This document shows, in pieces, positions 23,930 through 36,900 of a DNA stretch of 64,000 nucleotides (its first letter is position 1; every line of letters starts with the position of its first letter). The translations under genes and the position numbers were made by a program. Location of the stretch: positions 11,477,264 through 11,541,263 of the forward strand of contig JABAKD010000025.1 of assembly GCA_012845835.1 (NCBI GenBank). Reading direction: 5' to 3'. This DNA is from Undaria pinnatifida. Its lineage: Eukaryota; Sar; Phaeophyceae; Laminariales; Alariaceae. The notes beneath the pieces are model-generated. The model was given only the letters and a program-made list of their open reading frames with translations. It had not been told where the DNA came from and ran no database searches.

Positions 23930-24235
23930 GTACGGGTTGCAGTTAACAGTTGTTGGATTGACCAATAATGGACCTGTCCGATTCAGCTCCTCAAGTGAGG
24001 AACTACCGGTTAGTAGTCACTACTAGCCAAGAAAATTTCACGAGTACGTACGTTTTTTTATTTATTTTTTACCAAGGCATGCTAGATACCTGTTCGGGTT
24101 GTGCGAACGAATGCCTCCGAAGTCTTTTATCTCCGAACGAAGTCTTTTTAACGGTGAAATGCTATTAAAATAACCTCGTGTTAGGAGCGCTCAGAACCTG
24201 ATGCTGGACCCCTACCGGAGCCATCTCTCACAACT
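23930..24235 (+). repeat. Interspersed repeat family B, copy
   Basis: Shared landmarks in order: GGGTTGCAGTTAACAGTTG, TAATGGACCTG, GTGAGGAACTACCGGTTAG, CACGAGTACG, GGTTGTGCGAACGAATGCCT, ACGGTGAAATG and CCCCTACCGGAG. The same order occurs near 27190-27400, 32330-32535 (inverted), 44343-44610, 44755-44960 and 52866-53110. About 250-300 bp, no ORF, probably a non-autonomous element. Confidence 0.65.
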
Positions 24236-24359
24236 ACTGCATGTAGAATATGCACGTTTCGCGGCCCGAAACGTGTGTTTTTTTACCGTTTGAGCTCCTT
24301 GCGTGTGGAACTGCTGTGGGTTAGTACGATATATTTACCAACTATAATGTATATTTTAT

Positions 24360-25245
24360 ATATTTGAAAATACACTGCAGCTGTGAGATCGACAATTGTG
24401 TCGAAAATAATCTTCGCAAGCTGTGTCTGATAGCCTGATCGCGCGTATTACGGGTTGTGTGTCCTCATTAAGGATATAGGTCGGCGACTCCCCTTGCAAT
24501 CACAGTGTAGCTATCACGATCAACAGGGTGGTGTTAGTCAGGCTGTGCGCGGAGACACTATAAAACCCGTTTTTGAGTGGAACAAAATCTGACAGCTAGC
24601 TGTGGAAGGAAATGCACCAGTTTATTGAGTGAATCCTGTAAGTCGAACAGCCGCTGAGGGGAGGGCGGATTTTGGGGCCTGGTTTTGATCAAGAGGGAGC
24701 GGGGGGAGGGGGAGCATCTCAATCTGTTCGTGGCAACTATAAATCCAATCCTGTAATTCGTACAACCAGTGAGGAGAGGGCGGAGCGTTCTAGGGGGTGG
24801 GGGTGGGGGGGGGGAAGGGGAAGGGGGGGCGGGGGGGGCGTTTTTATTTTCTTCACATAATGTCTCCTAGATGTAGGTGTTTGCTATACGCGTGGTGCTA
24901 GGTCTAGGCGATGCTGCCGGTGGTGGGGAAGGGAGGGGCATTGGGGGGGTGGGGGGGGTGGGGTGAATTGCAACAGCGGGATGGGTGGCTCTAGAAATGG
25001 CTCTAGAAAGGTAATGAGGTGATTTCAAGTGCGCAGAAGTGTTGGCAGATTTTGGTGTTAGGTGAGGCGCTTGAGCAAGAGGGTTCCAACGGGAAAAAAA
25101 GAAGGCGGGTGGGGTTGGGGAGGGAAAGGGTTTTCAAGAGGTTTAGGTCACATATAATATATAATACATTGTAGCTGTGAGATCGAAGATTTGGTCAAAA
25201 CATTCTTTACAAGCTTGTGTGTGATACTCCGATCGCGCGCATTTC
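24360..25245. repeat. TIR-repeat family, copy in opposite orientation
   Basis: Starts AATACACTGCAGCTGTGAG, carries GGATATAGGTCGGCGACTCC (from about 24473), GACAGCTAGCTGTGGAAGG and GTGGTGCTAGGTCTAGGCG, and ends with TGTAGCTGTGAGATCG and TGTGTGTGATACTCCGATCG (about 25170-25235). It is the reverse of the 18.5-19.3 kb copy. The inside is expanded by G-rich tracts (24790-24840, 24940-24962). Confidence 0.7.
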
Positions 25246-25254
25246 GCATATATA

Positions 25255-25930
25255 TATGTGGGGCTTGCTATAGACGTGGGTGTTAGGTCTAGGCGATCGT
25301 GCTGGAAGTGGGGCAGGAGGGAGCGTTGGGGCTGGGAGGGGGGGGGGGGGGGGGGGGTGCTAATGAAAGCTACGTCATAGATGGCTAGAAAGTATAATGA
25401 CGTGATATGTCCGTTTCGTAGAAGTGTTTGTTACTCTGGCAGATTTAGATTGTAGGCGGGGCGTTCCAACAAAAAAGTGGGGACCAAAAAAATAATAATA
25501 AATTGTGTGTGGGGGGCAGAAATGAATTGGAGCTATGTCATGTATGGCTAGAAAGATACTGACGTGATATCAGCTAGCTGGTAGTGTTTATTACTCTAGC
25601 AAAATTTGGTTTCAGGTGGGGCGTTTGAACAAGAGGAATCGGTGGGTGGGGGGGACTTGAATATGTGCGCGGAAACTATAAATCATTGAAGGACAGAAAT
25701 CTGACGGTTGTAGCAAGAAGACATCCCTTCATGTATATATATATTCTAAAAGTTAAAATACACTCCAGCTGTGAGATCGAATATTTTGTCGAAACTCATC
25801 TTTGCAAGCTGTGTGTGATACTCCGATCGCGCGTATTATGGGTTGTGTGTCCTCATTGAGGATATAGGTCGGCGACTCCCCTTGCAACTACAGTGTAGCT
25901 ACCAGGGTCAACAGGGTGTGTATATGTATA
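25255..25930. repeat. TIR-repeat family, partial copy with long G tract
   Basis: Begins GGGGCTTGCTATAGACGTGG and contains TTAGGTCTAGGCGATCG, a run of about 19 G near 25339-25357, and at 25755-25920 a full terminal block (CACTCCAGCTGTGAGATCG, then GATATAGGTCGGCGACTCCC). It lies immediately beside the previous copy, so insertion or recombination between copies is likely. Confidence 0.65.
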
Positions 25931-27039
25931 TGTTTCATCACTATTAACAGCGCAATTATATGTTCGTCCTCCGATTGCGCGAATTGGAATGCCTTCGAGG
26001 CCATGTTATGTGGGATATTGGGCTCCTTTTCATGCTAAAAGATCCCAAACGCTGATGGATGGCTTGGGTGGGATGGGCCATAGAATCGTCTTTCCTGCTT
26101 AGAGGGAGACGACAACAAGATATGCGACATGTCGGGAATGCACGAAGTATTCGCATTTGACACTTTTTGTTGCCTTCTCCGCAACAACGATGTCACAATC
26201 ACCCGCAAATATTTATCCTGGTACACTTTCTCCGGTATAGCCCCATGACATCATTCCTCAAAATGACATTCAGCCATTGCCACCTTAACGATGGTCTAGG
26301 GCATGGACAGCGCGCGGCTGATTAGTCGACGTCGTCCCTTTTATGCATCGGCCGGGAACAAAAGGGCAGGCACTCCGTTTGTAGTTGGCAATATATTAAT
26401 TAAACGAGATAACTACCTCAATACATGCATAATCCGAAGCGAAGCTCGCTCACACCCGCGAAATACCGTGTATATATTGTTTTCTATTTTTTTCGGCGGA
26501 TGGGGAAACATATGCCTCAAGTTCCCCGGACTCCCTCGCATTCCATTACATTTACTGTGCCAATTAAACTCAATGACGTTCTCAATCCAGAGCTAGCCGG
26601 CGCGCCGTTCAGTTCCCGTGGCAACTAATGACAGCGCGAGCTGTCCCTACCAGCGGTGCACGTTACAACCCCAGCATCGAAAGCTGCCGTTTTATTGGGA
26701 TGAATGAGCATGTCGACCCGATGTGACGCCTGCAGGACCAGGTGCGGTGGACATAGCCAACCGAGACGGTATAATTTCGGGTAGTGTAGTAGTTGCGGAG
26801 GCTCACACCCTAACAAAAACCCCCGGCCATGATAAAACATCTTTCCGCCGGACTTGGTCACGTTACGGTCCATCTCACCCATTCGGGCGTTGGTCCTCGA
26901 AATGCGATACAAAATATGCCGCACGCCGCTGTGATGTTGATGGCGTCACCCGACCCCGTGGGATTTTTAACATCGACCAAAAGCTGCCAGTATTGCACCG
27001 AAAATGTTATACATGGATTCCGATTCAATGACTGGGTCA
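25931..27039. other. No firm gene; coding-like but conflicting frames at 26.6-27.0 kb
   Basis: At 26829-27049 the + strand is open and protein-like (GLGHVTVHLTHSGVGPR), yet the - strand over the same bases is also open and protein-like. No motif decides between them. Confidence 0.3.
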
Positions 27040-27130
27040 TCCAACAACAACAACAACAACCACAACAACATCAACAACAACAACACCAGCAGCACAACAG
27101 CAGCAACAACAACAACACAACAGTAGCAAC
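27040..27130. repeat. CAA-type microsatellite
   Basis: Imperfect (CAA)n with CAT, CAC and CAG variants. It is not inside a supported exon. Confidence 0.85.
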
Positions 27131-27184
27131 AGCGACGGGCTGCCTCTTCGAATTACACCTACCTGTTTACGCGAACAAAAGGTA

Positions 27185-27400
27185 TACCTCTGGGCGGTCG
27201 AGTTCCACAAGTGAGGAATTACCGTTTTTTCGAACGCCTTTACGAGTAACATTTGTTTTCAGGACTAGGGCATAGTAAAACATGGTCGGGTTGCGCGAAC
27301 GACTGCCTTAGAAGTCATTTTCACGGTGAGATGTTGACGTAGTTCCTCAAGCTAGGGGACCAGGAAACTTCTTACAATCAACGGCACACCTGCCGTGGGT
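27185..27400 (+). repeat. Interspersed repeat family B, partial copy
   Basis: Has GTGAGGAATTACCG, TACGAGTAAC, GGTCGGGTTGCGCGAACGAC, CACGGTGAGATG and a CTGCCGTGGGTGG end, in the family order. The left end is missing. Confidence 0.6.
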
Positions 27401-27925
27401 GGCTCGGCTGTTGCCGTGGATGATGAGGACAGGAAACACCACGTCGATGTCACTCAAACCATACAGGTTCCAATACGTAGTTGTCCGTAGTTAATTGTGA
27501 GGTTGGGGTTTGTAGTTTTTCGAGGTGGACACCACAGCAGATTCATCGGAATTCGAAATGGCAAGTGTTGTCCCGTTCCTAGGTCTGATATGTTCACCGC
27601 ACCATTATACTCAGCCACGAACACCTGGCTACTTCTATGGCCACCATCCGTGTCCAAGCGGCGGATTGTTCTGGTTCATTGCCACATGCCGACGAATGGA
27701 AAACATTCGTGAGGATCCAACATGTTGTCGCGAATATCGAGTATGGCATCGGCCGTGACCCGGCTGCATCCACAGCGGTTCTTTACATCATTTTGATGTG
27801 TACATGTGTTAAGTGCGTTGCCTATGGCGTCAGATATATTCACCATCTATCTTAATTAGAGCATTCTCAACTTCGTCGTTGTTCTTATCTATGATACCCC
27901 TCCTATGGTGCCGTGTGTCTCACAG

Positions 27926-30900
27926 CCTGCCGATAGAGCGGCCAACGTGTTGACCCAGCGGATCGATTGGGCGGATACGGAGTTCACGGCGTCTGAGGGA
28001 ACGCTGCATTTCAATAACGGAGACCATTCATCGGCGGCCGCATTCCACAAGTCGCTGCCCCACGACGATCTAGGACAGGTGCGGTCGCCGTAAAGAACAA
28101 CTGGCCTCGTTATGCCAGTTAGGCGGCATCATCGCGTGCATTTTTCATGAATATATGCCAATCATATACCACATCAACATGTCGCGAGGCGTAAAAAGCG
28201 CGACTTCGTGATATGTCATTTATGTGTCGATGTGTTCGTGTGTGATGCACTTCAGGTTGACCCCGGCGCCTTTGCAGCCCTAATTGAATGCATTTCGGAA
28301 GGCGACTTCGACACGTGCGAGCAAGTGCCAGCCGGAGAAGACGACGGCTTCTTGGTCAATCCCCTTGGAGGTCTCGCCACCGACATGGCTGGGCCCGCCA
28401 GGTACCAGTGTTGTGTTCGATAGCTTTCGCTATTTTCGTACGCATGCGGGGCCTCAATGAAAAATTAAAATTGCACGGATTTTTCAACGTTTATATTGTT
28501 AAAAATATGAAATTGTCAATGGCTGTTCATTTTGCGCTTAGAATGCCGATGTCAAGGGGCAACGAGATTGCGCTGGTAGTGGTTAAACTACCTTGCTGGC
28601 GCTCGGACTCGAATATGCTTTCTCCGTGCCTTGGTTCGCTGAACGTTGCGCCGCTTCATTGCTGAACTCGCCACTTCAGTTTTCCGTTTCGCCGGTGATG
28701 TTCGAGGTGGCGACGGCACAGTGATGGATGTTGTGTAGCTGATGGGATTTGTATGCGTGTAACGCACGCTCTGGTAAAGAGGCGCCTATTTTTGCTTTGG
28801 GGGCTCCTCGTTCGAGGAGCTTAAGACAATGATACCCGAAACCTTACTTTCACGAGAGTGAGAGTGCAATACGATCTAGCAAGCGCATGAGCTGTTTGTA
28901 CAACAAATACGTGTGCAACAAATTACAGAATGCTCTTCCGATGACTTTGTGCTGATAAGACGTCGATCAGAAAGTGTTTAACCCAAACGTGCCACCTCTC
29001 CCTTACTACGTTGCGTCATTGACACTTTGACGGGCATGATCAAGACGTCGCAGTGATGGATGTGTAGCTGATGGGATACTCAAGTAGTGGTGGTATAGAT
29101 ATAACACGATGTTCCTGTGATGGTCTCAGATTTATTTTCCCTGGGAGACACTGTCTCTAGGCCGTAGATGTTCTTGCTACTCCAGGTTCCCATTTCTTTG
29201 GACGACGTGTCACTGCAACGCCCCCGTCCCCCTACCCCGACATTTATAAAACTTGTTCCAATACTGTCGATATTATCTTCGCCTCTGAACGGCTTGTTAG
29301 TGGTGCGGTGTCCGTCCAATCAGCCCAAGCGTCGCGATCAATAACCCGCTCGGGTCCTTTTCGCGTTTGCTCGCCGATGTCCCGAACGTGCTTGATTTTT
29401 TTTGTCTCGAGTGATCCATTATGTTGGTTTTCCGTTTATCCTGTGGATGAGAAATACTTCTGAGAACCTGGTGAACTCCTCGGTGATCTCGCTCACGTCG
29501 TCGAAGCCTGCCAGTGCTGAAACAAGTGAAATTCCCCCCATGAGATCGGTGTAGACCAGCCGGAAATAATTGCTCAGATTTAGGCCGGCTGTAGTCGGGT
29601 GTCCTCGGACGACAAGGGTACCGTAGAGGGGTGTGAATACATGTTCAATCCCTCATTTTCGCTACTGGATTTGAGCCATCATATCACACTCGCACGAGCG
29701 ACTACCTAATTACGGGGTAAAAAAAGGATGTCAGAGGTGTTTGTTGCTGCGCGGCGTAGTTTACCATTCCGTTACGGGTTGATGTTGCATAGCGTGAAAT
29801 CATAACGAAAGCGCAAGACCGCCAAGGTTCATGGGCGACACTCGCGCGAGTGATTCCGACCCACTGCAAAAAGGTCATTTTTTTTCAAGCGACCGCGCCA
29901 CGATCAAGGCTACGGTAGGAGGGTACTCCCAATTTTCACTCCCTCGTCAAAGCCAAATATAGGTACAGTACTAGAGGTACACCCTTTTCGGCTTTTCTGA
30001 AGCCTTTTTTGGCTTTGACCAGGGAGGGAAAATTAGGGGTACCCCCCTACCGTAGCAGGTATAGCCTTTTTTGGTTCGACCCGGGAGTGATAATTGGGAG
30101 TACTGTCCTACCGTAGCCTTGATTTAAGACGTATACCCTTTTTTGGTTTTGACCTCGGAGTGAAAATTAGGGTTACCCCCCTACCGTAGCCTTAATCCTA
30201 CCGTATCTTTGATCTTCGCTGGGTGTTTTCCCTACTACACAGACGTCTGAGTCCCACACTCGCCCGACGAAGTGCGTCCCGTCGCATCCGCCTTGTCCGG
30301 GGGGCGGATTGCTTTCATCGATGATGTGTCTTATACCGCTTCGGCTGTTTTAAGCGTTGTTGGTTTTTGTCGCGTGTAAGGCTATCTCTTGTGCATCTAA
30401 GTCCTTGTGAAACGAATCAAAGGTCGCGGGGTCCTGCCGGGTGTTTCTGAGGGAGAATATTGTTGCCCGTCTTCATGCGTGAAGTCTCGACCTCGAACGT
30501 AGTGGTGGTGCCGTGGGACATCGTCTGAGGCACGGAGAAGAGGTTGTGTCCAAGTCTGAGACATCGAGAAGGGGTTACATCCGAAACCGGGCACAAGCAC
30601 CATCAGGAATTTCATTGACTGATTCACTCCCGCTTTGTCAATGAACGTACCGGTGATGACGCCTGTAGCACCTCATTCCACACAGCTGGGGTTTGCCTGC
30701 GAAAATCATATTTCGTTGTACTTCAAGCATTGAGTATACGGATAACCTCCCCATTTGTCTGGGAGTGTCATCGAAGTAGAGTGCCAGGATGCTTTGCTGT
30801 CAGCGTAAACTGCCACCGAGGTGTTTTTGACGGGGTTTCCTGTGTAGTTACCAACTTCATGGGCACAAACTATCTTAAGAGCTGATTCATCAACATGCTT

Positions 30901-33900
30901 TCCGAACAGCCAATGTGTCGCGAACGAGGGTCCATTGAGGGCTGTTGTCGTACTGGTGGAGGCTCTTGTCGCCTCCAAAGTCCCCTATTCGAAGAGATAG
31001 CCCATTTCTGTTGTTGTTGTTGTCGTTGTTGTTGGTGATGGTAGTGGTGGTGGTGGTGGTCGTGGTGTCGTTATTGTTGGTGGTGGCGATGGTGGTGGTG
31101 GTGTTGGTGTTGGTGTCAGTGTTTGTGGTTGGCGGTCGTTGGTTGTTGTTGGTAGTTTGTAGGTAGTTAGGTGGTAATTGTTGATAGTTAGTTGTATTTG
31201 CGGCAGCTTTTTCTTTTTATCTCCGGTGAATGTTTACGTTATTCCACATCGTAGACATGCCGTGGCAACAGGTGCAATCCCTTCTCTGCGCAGGTAGTTG
31301 CCACAATGTTTTGTCGCCAGTATCATTCAGCAATATAATATGAAAATTAATATATTTTTAAAAACTCACCCCTCGTCGAGTTTTATCCAACCTCGAAAAA
31401 TTGACGTCTCGGGGTTGTGATCACTCAGTTACTTTGAAACGATCCCGTACGGTATTGCCACGTACGACGTGGTCCTCAATAGGTACGCCGCCTGGAGTAG
31501 TGGAAGAATAAATCTGCGAAGGTACTTGGACCATCGTGGTGGTCTATGTCGACGTTTTTGTGTACCTCAAAGCGATGCCAATGTACACCCGTTAACACGT
31601 CTACAAACAAGCCTCTCGATGCTAGCTCTGGATGTGTTACGGTTTCACTTGCACGTGATGAGTGTGACAATACCGTGTGAAATACATAATAATTGTATTG
31701 CTTCTTCGGATATGTATATATGGTGATTGTTTACCCGTCGTAAAAAGGTTGGCACGACCCGTACTTTGTATACATCTCGGAAGGGAGTCCCAGTCATCGG
31801 TTGTTACGTATACTTTAGTCAATTTGTGTCTCACCTCATGCATTCCAACGTCCGTGATCGTCTTCACCATGCGGTCGTTTCCGCTCGGTGCAGTGTTCAC
31901 GTCATGCCTTCACTCCGGCATGCTCGCTCGCTACTCGCCAGTTCTCAATCATATGATTGGTGGGGCCATTTCGTGGCATTGTCGGCAAATCGTCGCGGAC
32001 AATGTTCCGCGTTTCGTCGTGTTCAATGTTCGCCAAATTATTCACGATCAAGGTGATCAACTGCCGTTCGCAATGCCTCAACACTTTCCCCACCCTCTTC
32101 GTTCTACGTGTTCGTCTTTCTTTTACTGGCCGTCATAATTACAGTGCTGCCTTGAGCATCCCAATCGCGCCAGCGCTCAACTCCGAAGAACTGGTGAGCT
32201 GGGGATCGTCGACGCGCAAAGCGTTCTGGTCGCCGTATTCACGCAACCGGTATCTTCACTGTAAAGTTCGGTCATAAACGGCAACGCCACTATAGGTGGA
32301 TATTAGGTGGGTATTCCTTGCAATCTTCACAGCTTGGGCAGCTGTAACTCGTGACACCGTCTAAAGCCATCCCACGGAAGGAAGTAGAGGTGCACGAGAG
32401 ATTCTCAAACGTTTCCCAACAACACCATCACCATAGAGATGTAATCAAAGGCAGTCGTTCGCGCAACCCGACCATGCGCCCTAGTCCCAAATCAAGTTAT
32501 ACCCGTAAACATATTTGACATTTACCTTCAGTTTCTAACTTTAGGAGTCCAACCGGGGTCGGGTGTTCCTTTTCTTGGCTGAAAAAGGGCAACCCCTACC
32601 GTCCGATGACCCAGAATTTAACGTCATGCCGCACTACGAGGGCGGCTGAATACTCTGAGCTCCGAGCGCGAGGATTTATTTACATCACCGGAAATATGCC
32701 CTCGAACACGTCCATTCGTGCAGCTCGGTCGACGTTCATTTATCCTAGTTTTTGTGGAACCAATACACCCGTAAATCAACGAAGTAACCTATAGTTCCAC
32801 GGTGTGGTGGAGCTCAACCGGTCACAACCATTGTTTGGCTCAAGAACTACAACCCGTACTTTGGGATGACTAACGAACTGCACTATGGTACGTGCGGGCA
32901 AAGCGCATCCAACAAGTATATTTTTGGTCCCCTCGTGACAACGAGACGTGCAGCAGATACCATCGCGCGAGAGTACATCAGAATCCCCGCGCTAAGAGTC
33001 CCTAATAGCGACTTCGACCTATTGAACCCTTGGGCGCATGTCGCGTGCAGGATAAGCCGGGTGATCCGACAGCACTACTGATGCTGCACGATAGACATCG
33101 ATCGCTGCCTCTTCGCCTCCGTCTTTCGATCATGAATGTTCTCGGAATACATTTGATTTGGGTTCAATTTTGAACGGTCCATTACCCTCAACAGCGTCAT
33201 GCGTCCTTGTCGTTCAGGCAGCTAACCTGGCGGAGGTGTACTGGATGGCTCTGACGAGAGACGTGCCGTTCTCCCAATATGGTGAAGACGAGGCAACCGT
33301 CATGGCGGCAGGTGCGTAATACTCGTCCTCGTACCGGAGTTGCAGCATGTACTTATATTAGTCATTATGGTATGCCCTGAGATACCCAGGTAGACCAAGG
33401 CTAAGCTTCTTAAACGAACTTTCACTTCAATCACCCGAGACGCCCTGTGCGAATTGGCCAAACAACGGCATGTTGTGAAAATAGTACCGATCATTGTGTG
33501 GTCGCCTTAGCAGTTTTGTAATTCTAGTTATTGTTGGTTCATAGCAGGTATGTAGGTGCTTCGATGGACCACGTAAATATTTGGTTTGTATGCATCAGGT
33601 GTAGGCCTTAGCCAGTGCTAAGCCAAAAAAATAGGCTCTGTTCACGCATGTGTTTTGGATCTCTCAGTTAATGCAGCAAACCACTCCATAAACAAAACCC
33701 AATGCTGCCGCTCGGTCACACATCACTAAATATTAAGCATGCATCCTACACATCTCGCTCAAAGCGATTCATGCAACACCGACAGATTCAAGGGTTTTGC
33801 ATTCCCTCGAAAACCTTCAACTTCGTTGATGGACAGACAACTTGGCCACCATGTCGGGCTTTGCCGGTATGGACATGGTGGCCGTCGACTCTAGTGGCAG

Positions 33901-36900
33901 ACCGGATCCGCAGTCACAATTGTTCAGGAACACGGCCGTCGGTGTGGAGGAGGGGCCCTTCGTCTCCCAGGTTCAGTGTATCAGCTTGTTCAGGGTGGGC
34001 GAGTGTGCCAAGAAATTCTCTGTAAAGTTGTCTAGCGCGCATGATTTAGCAAAAGTCCCGTTTCGAAATTCAAAGTTCGACTGTTCTCTAGGCGTACCAT
34101 GCCCCGTCATCACGCTGTCGTGAAGTTGTACAGCGGGCGGTGGGTACCCCAAGCGGAATGCGTTCGCGTCACTTGTTAAAGGGGCTAATGATCAACGATT
34201 GTGGAGTTCTGTTTTGACTGTTTTTGACGCTGTGTCCTAATGTCGGGGTCCGGGGTTCCTCATAAGCATACTTCGTATGTATATTTGACGAATGTCTAGC
34301 AACACGTCAACTGCCTGACGAAGATGCCGTGCTGAGCAATGTTCCCCTTGAACGTGTGTTTGTGCCCCCTGGTTCTTCCTGAAACAGCTACTGATCAAGG
34401 ACTTCACCATCGACTCCATTACGGTGACTCCTAGGCAGGCGACGTTTGCGCCCGGAGTAGACTATATGTCCGACTACGACGAATGGCTCTATATACAGGT
34501 TAGCCAAGGCGCAGAGAAGTCGTACCCAGCTATCGATTATGGCAATGGCACCGATAGCGATAACTCGACACGTTCCAGACACTAAAATACGGGTAAATCA
34601 GCTTGTCTGTGATACTTCAAACTGTCGTTCTTCCTCGGCTATATAATCACGAAACATCAATTTAAAGCCATTTGTGCAGATTTTGTGGTTTACGACGCAT
34701 AATAATGTGGGAGCGGGATTGCAGGTCGGAAAAACTGTACATTTATTTGGGAAGGCTCGTTGAGGGTGAGGTAAGGACTTTTTCACTGAATATATATTTG
34801 CATGCGTCAACAACAAATGTGTACACCTTTTACATGATGTCGAAGATATGGATCGCAACCATTGGGCCGCCGAACAGCGGACGGCCGGTGCATATATATC
34901 GAGGTTGGTGCAAACTCTATTGTCGTGACTTCGGTGAGACGCATTCTACGCTGCAGGTGCGCGATACTTCACTTCTGCAAGTGTTGGCTTGATTATATAC
35001 TGCATACCTCACCCAGAAGAAAACTTGTTTTTTTGTTTGCAAAAACCGAAAAATATGCAACCCGATGAACAACCCCATGGCTAACACATAATACAAAACT
35101 TCATAATTTTTGAAACAAGAATCTGGCATTCCGACGATCTCAGCCCAACGAGCCCTGTCACCCACGATATCAATTCGCGATAAAGTGCTTCCTTTATCGT
35201 TGCATGCTGCGTGGCGTATGTGATCTTCATGTCCACCGGTGCCCTCTTTCTCTCGTTCCCCTCGCTATCCCGTCAGAACGGTGGTATGCCCGAAATGCCG
35301 GAGGAGGAAGACCCCGTAAAACGGTACATCCGCAACTCCCGTGATATGTCGAAGCTGGTCACCTCCGACACCGTAAACACGTGAGTACGTTCTTTTTAAC
35401 GACGTGGGGGGGGTTATTTGAACCGCTTCGGCAGACTGCTACCAATACGGCCTTGATTTCCTCAGTATGAGTTGTGCGGTGGCAGTCACCGTAACTCAAA
35501 GCGATCGAAATCCTTCATCGCCGAAGTATTCAACGGCAAAAATCACCAATATATGGATTATGGGGCTGCTCTCTGGAAGAGCTCCGCTGCTGAACCAGCA
35601 CCCTGAAAGTGCGGCTATCCAATGCGCACCTGACGAACAACCAGTCACAAACGTTTTTATAGATCCTACGACACTCGCTAGTCCCTCAGTCGAAGACTTT
35701 TGTGAAATCTAAACTGTTTGACTTAAAGGCGCTAGCACACTTGTAGAACTCGTCAATAGATGTGTTCGAACCACTCAACCGCCTACTCAAGGCTATGTTA
35801 TTCGTGTCACGTACTCTAGATCTGGATCATATTCACGGAAGCTAGAGTCCGTATGCAGTAGTTGAGCTCTAACCAAGCTCGTCTATTCCGGACCACGTTA
35901 AGCGTATAATCACACAATGTGCTTGTCTTGTCAGGGAGGCGTACCGAGCGGCGCTGATTCTTTTAGAGGAAGGAGCCATCAGTCGAGATGGCTTTAACGG
36001 TCCGTACAAGGAGAAAGGCCGCCAGGCTGGTTTTGTAACATACGGCGTTTCACACGCCATGAGGATAATAGGAACCGCCGAGCTGGCCCAGAGGTCGTCA
36101 TGGTACCAGAAATGGAACGTTCATAGGTTCCCTCGACCGGAGGTGAGGCTTTCTTCCATTACCGGCATTGATATACCCTTCAAATGGCGATGAGTCTTAG
36201 CGTGTGACTCCGAAACACGTTTCAGAGGCAGCACTTAGTTTGTTGCAACTTTTTTAGTGGCCGTCGCAGAGGGGACATAAGGGTACGCTAGTCAAGTTTC
36301 TTTATATCTAAGTTCGACTCGTATGGCAACCGTGCCGATCCTCCTTCAGGCTTTGACCCACCTGCTACACTTTTGTTAAAAACGTGATTGCTGTGATATT
36401 TCTCGGACCAGGCGGTCGCGGGCACCCTCCACAACGTCCTTTACGGCAACCTTGACGTAGAATTTGACGAGTCAATTCTCAAGAACAAGAAGTTGCTGAG
36501 GAGGGTGCGGGCACGGAATGGAGAGATCACCGGGCGCGGGGGAAGGCGCGGGCGGACCTATCTTCTGCCGCAGGTGATTAAAATATCCGCCTGAATAATG
36601 CAGCCCAGGTGCAGGGGAGCTATTCCCGGCCCGCGACGTCGGCTTGATACACTGGAAAACAAACACGCTGGCAACGAATACCCGGTGTTGAACCAGTCAG
36701 GCGCCCGTGTGCCATGAGGAAGTCCAGGTATCGTTCCCCACCTTCTCGCCTTGTGAGCATGAGTGCTTTGGGCTGCTTACTGTCTCTGATGTCCTTCTGG
36801 TTAAACGTTTTTCGGGAACACTACTGGCCTATACTCCACCCTCCGATGAGGGTCTTCTAATGAACGGTTGTACCAATGAACGAAAAACCGAGTCTAATCT

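Noticed and set aside
27905-27925. ATG in frame just before the first core haloperoxidase exon
   Set aside because: It is separated from the exon by a good acceptor (GTGTCTCACAG), and starting here would give an enzyme without a signal peptide.
31005-31166. Hydrophobic Val/Leu-rich ORF resembling a membrane segment
   Set aside because: It is the translation of a GTT/GTG microsatellite inside an intron.
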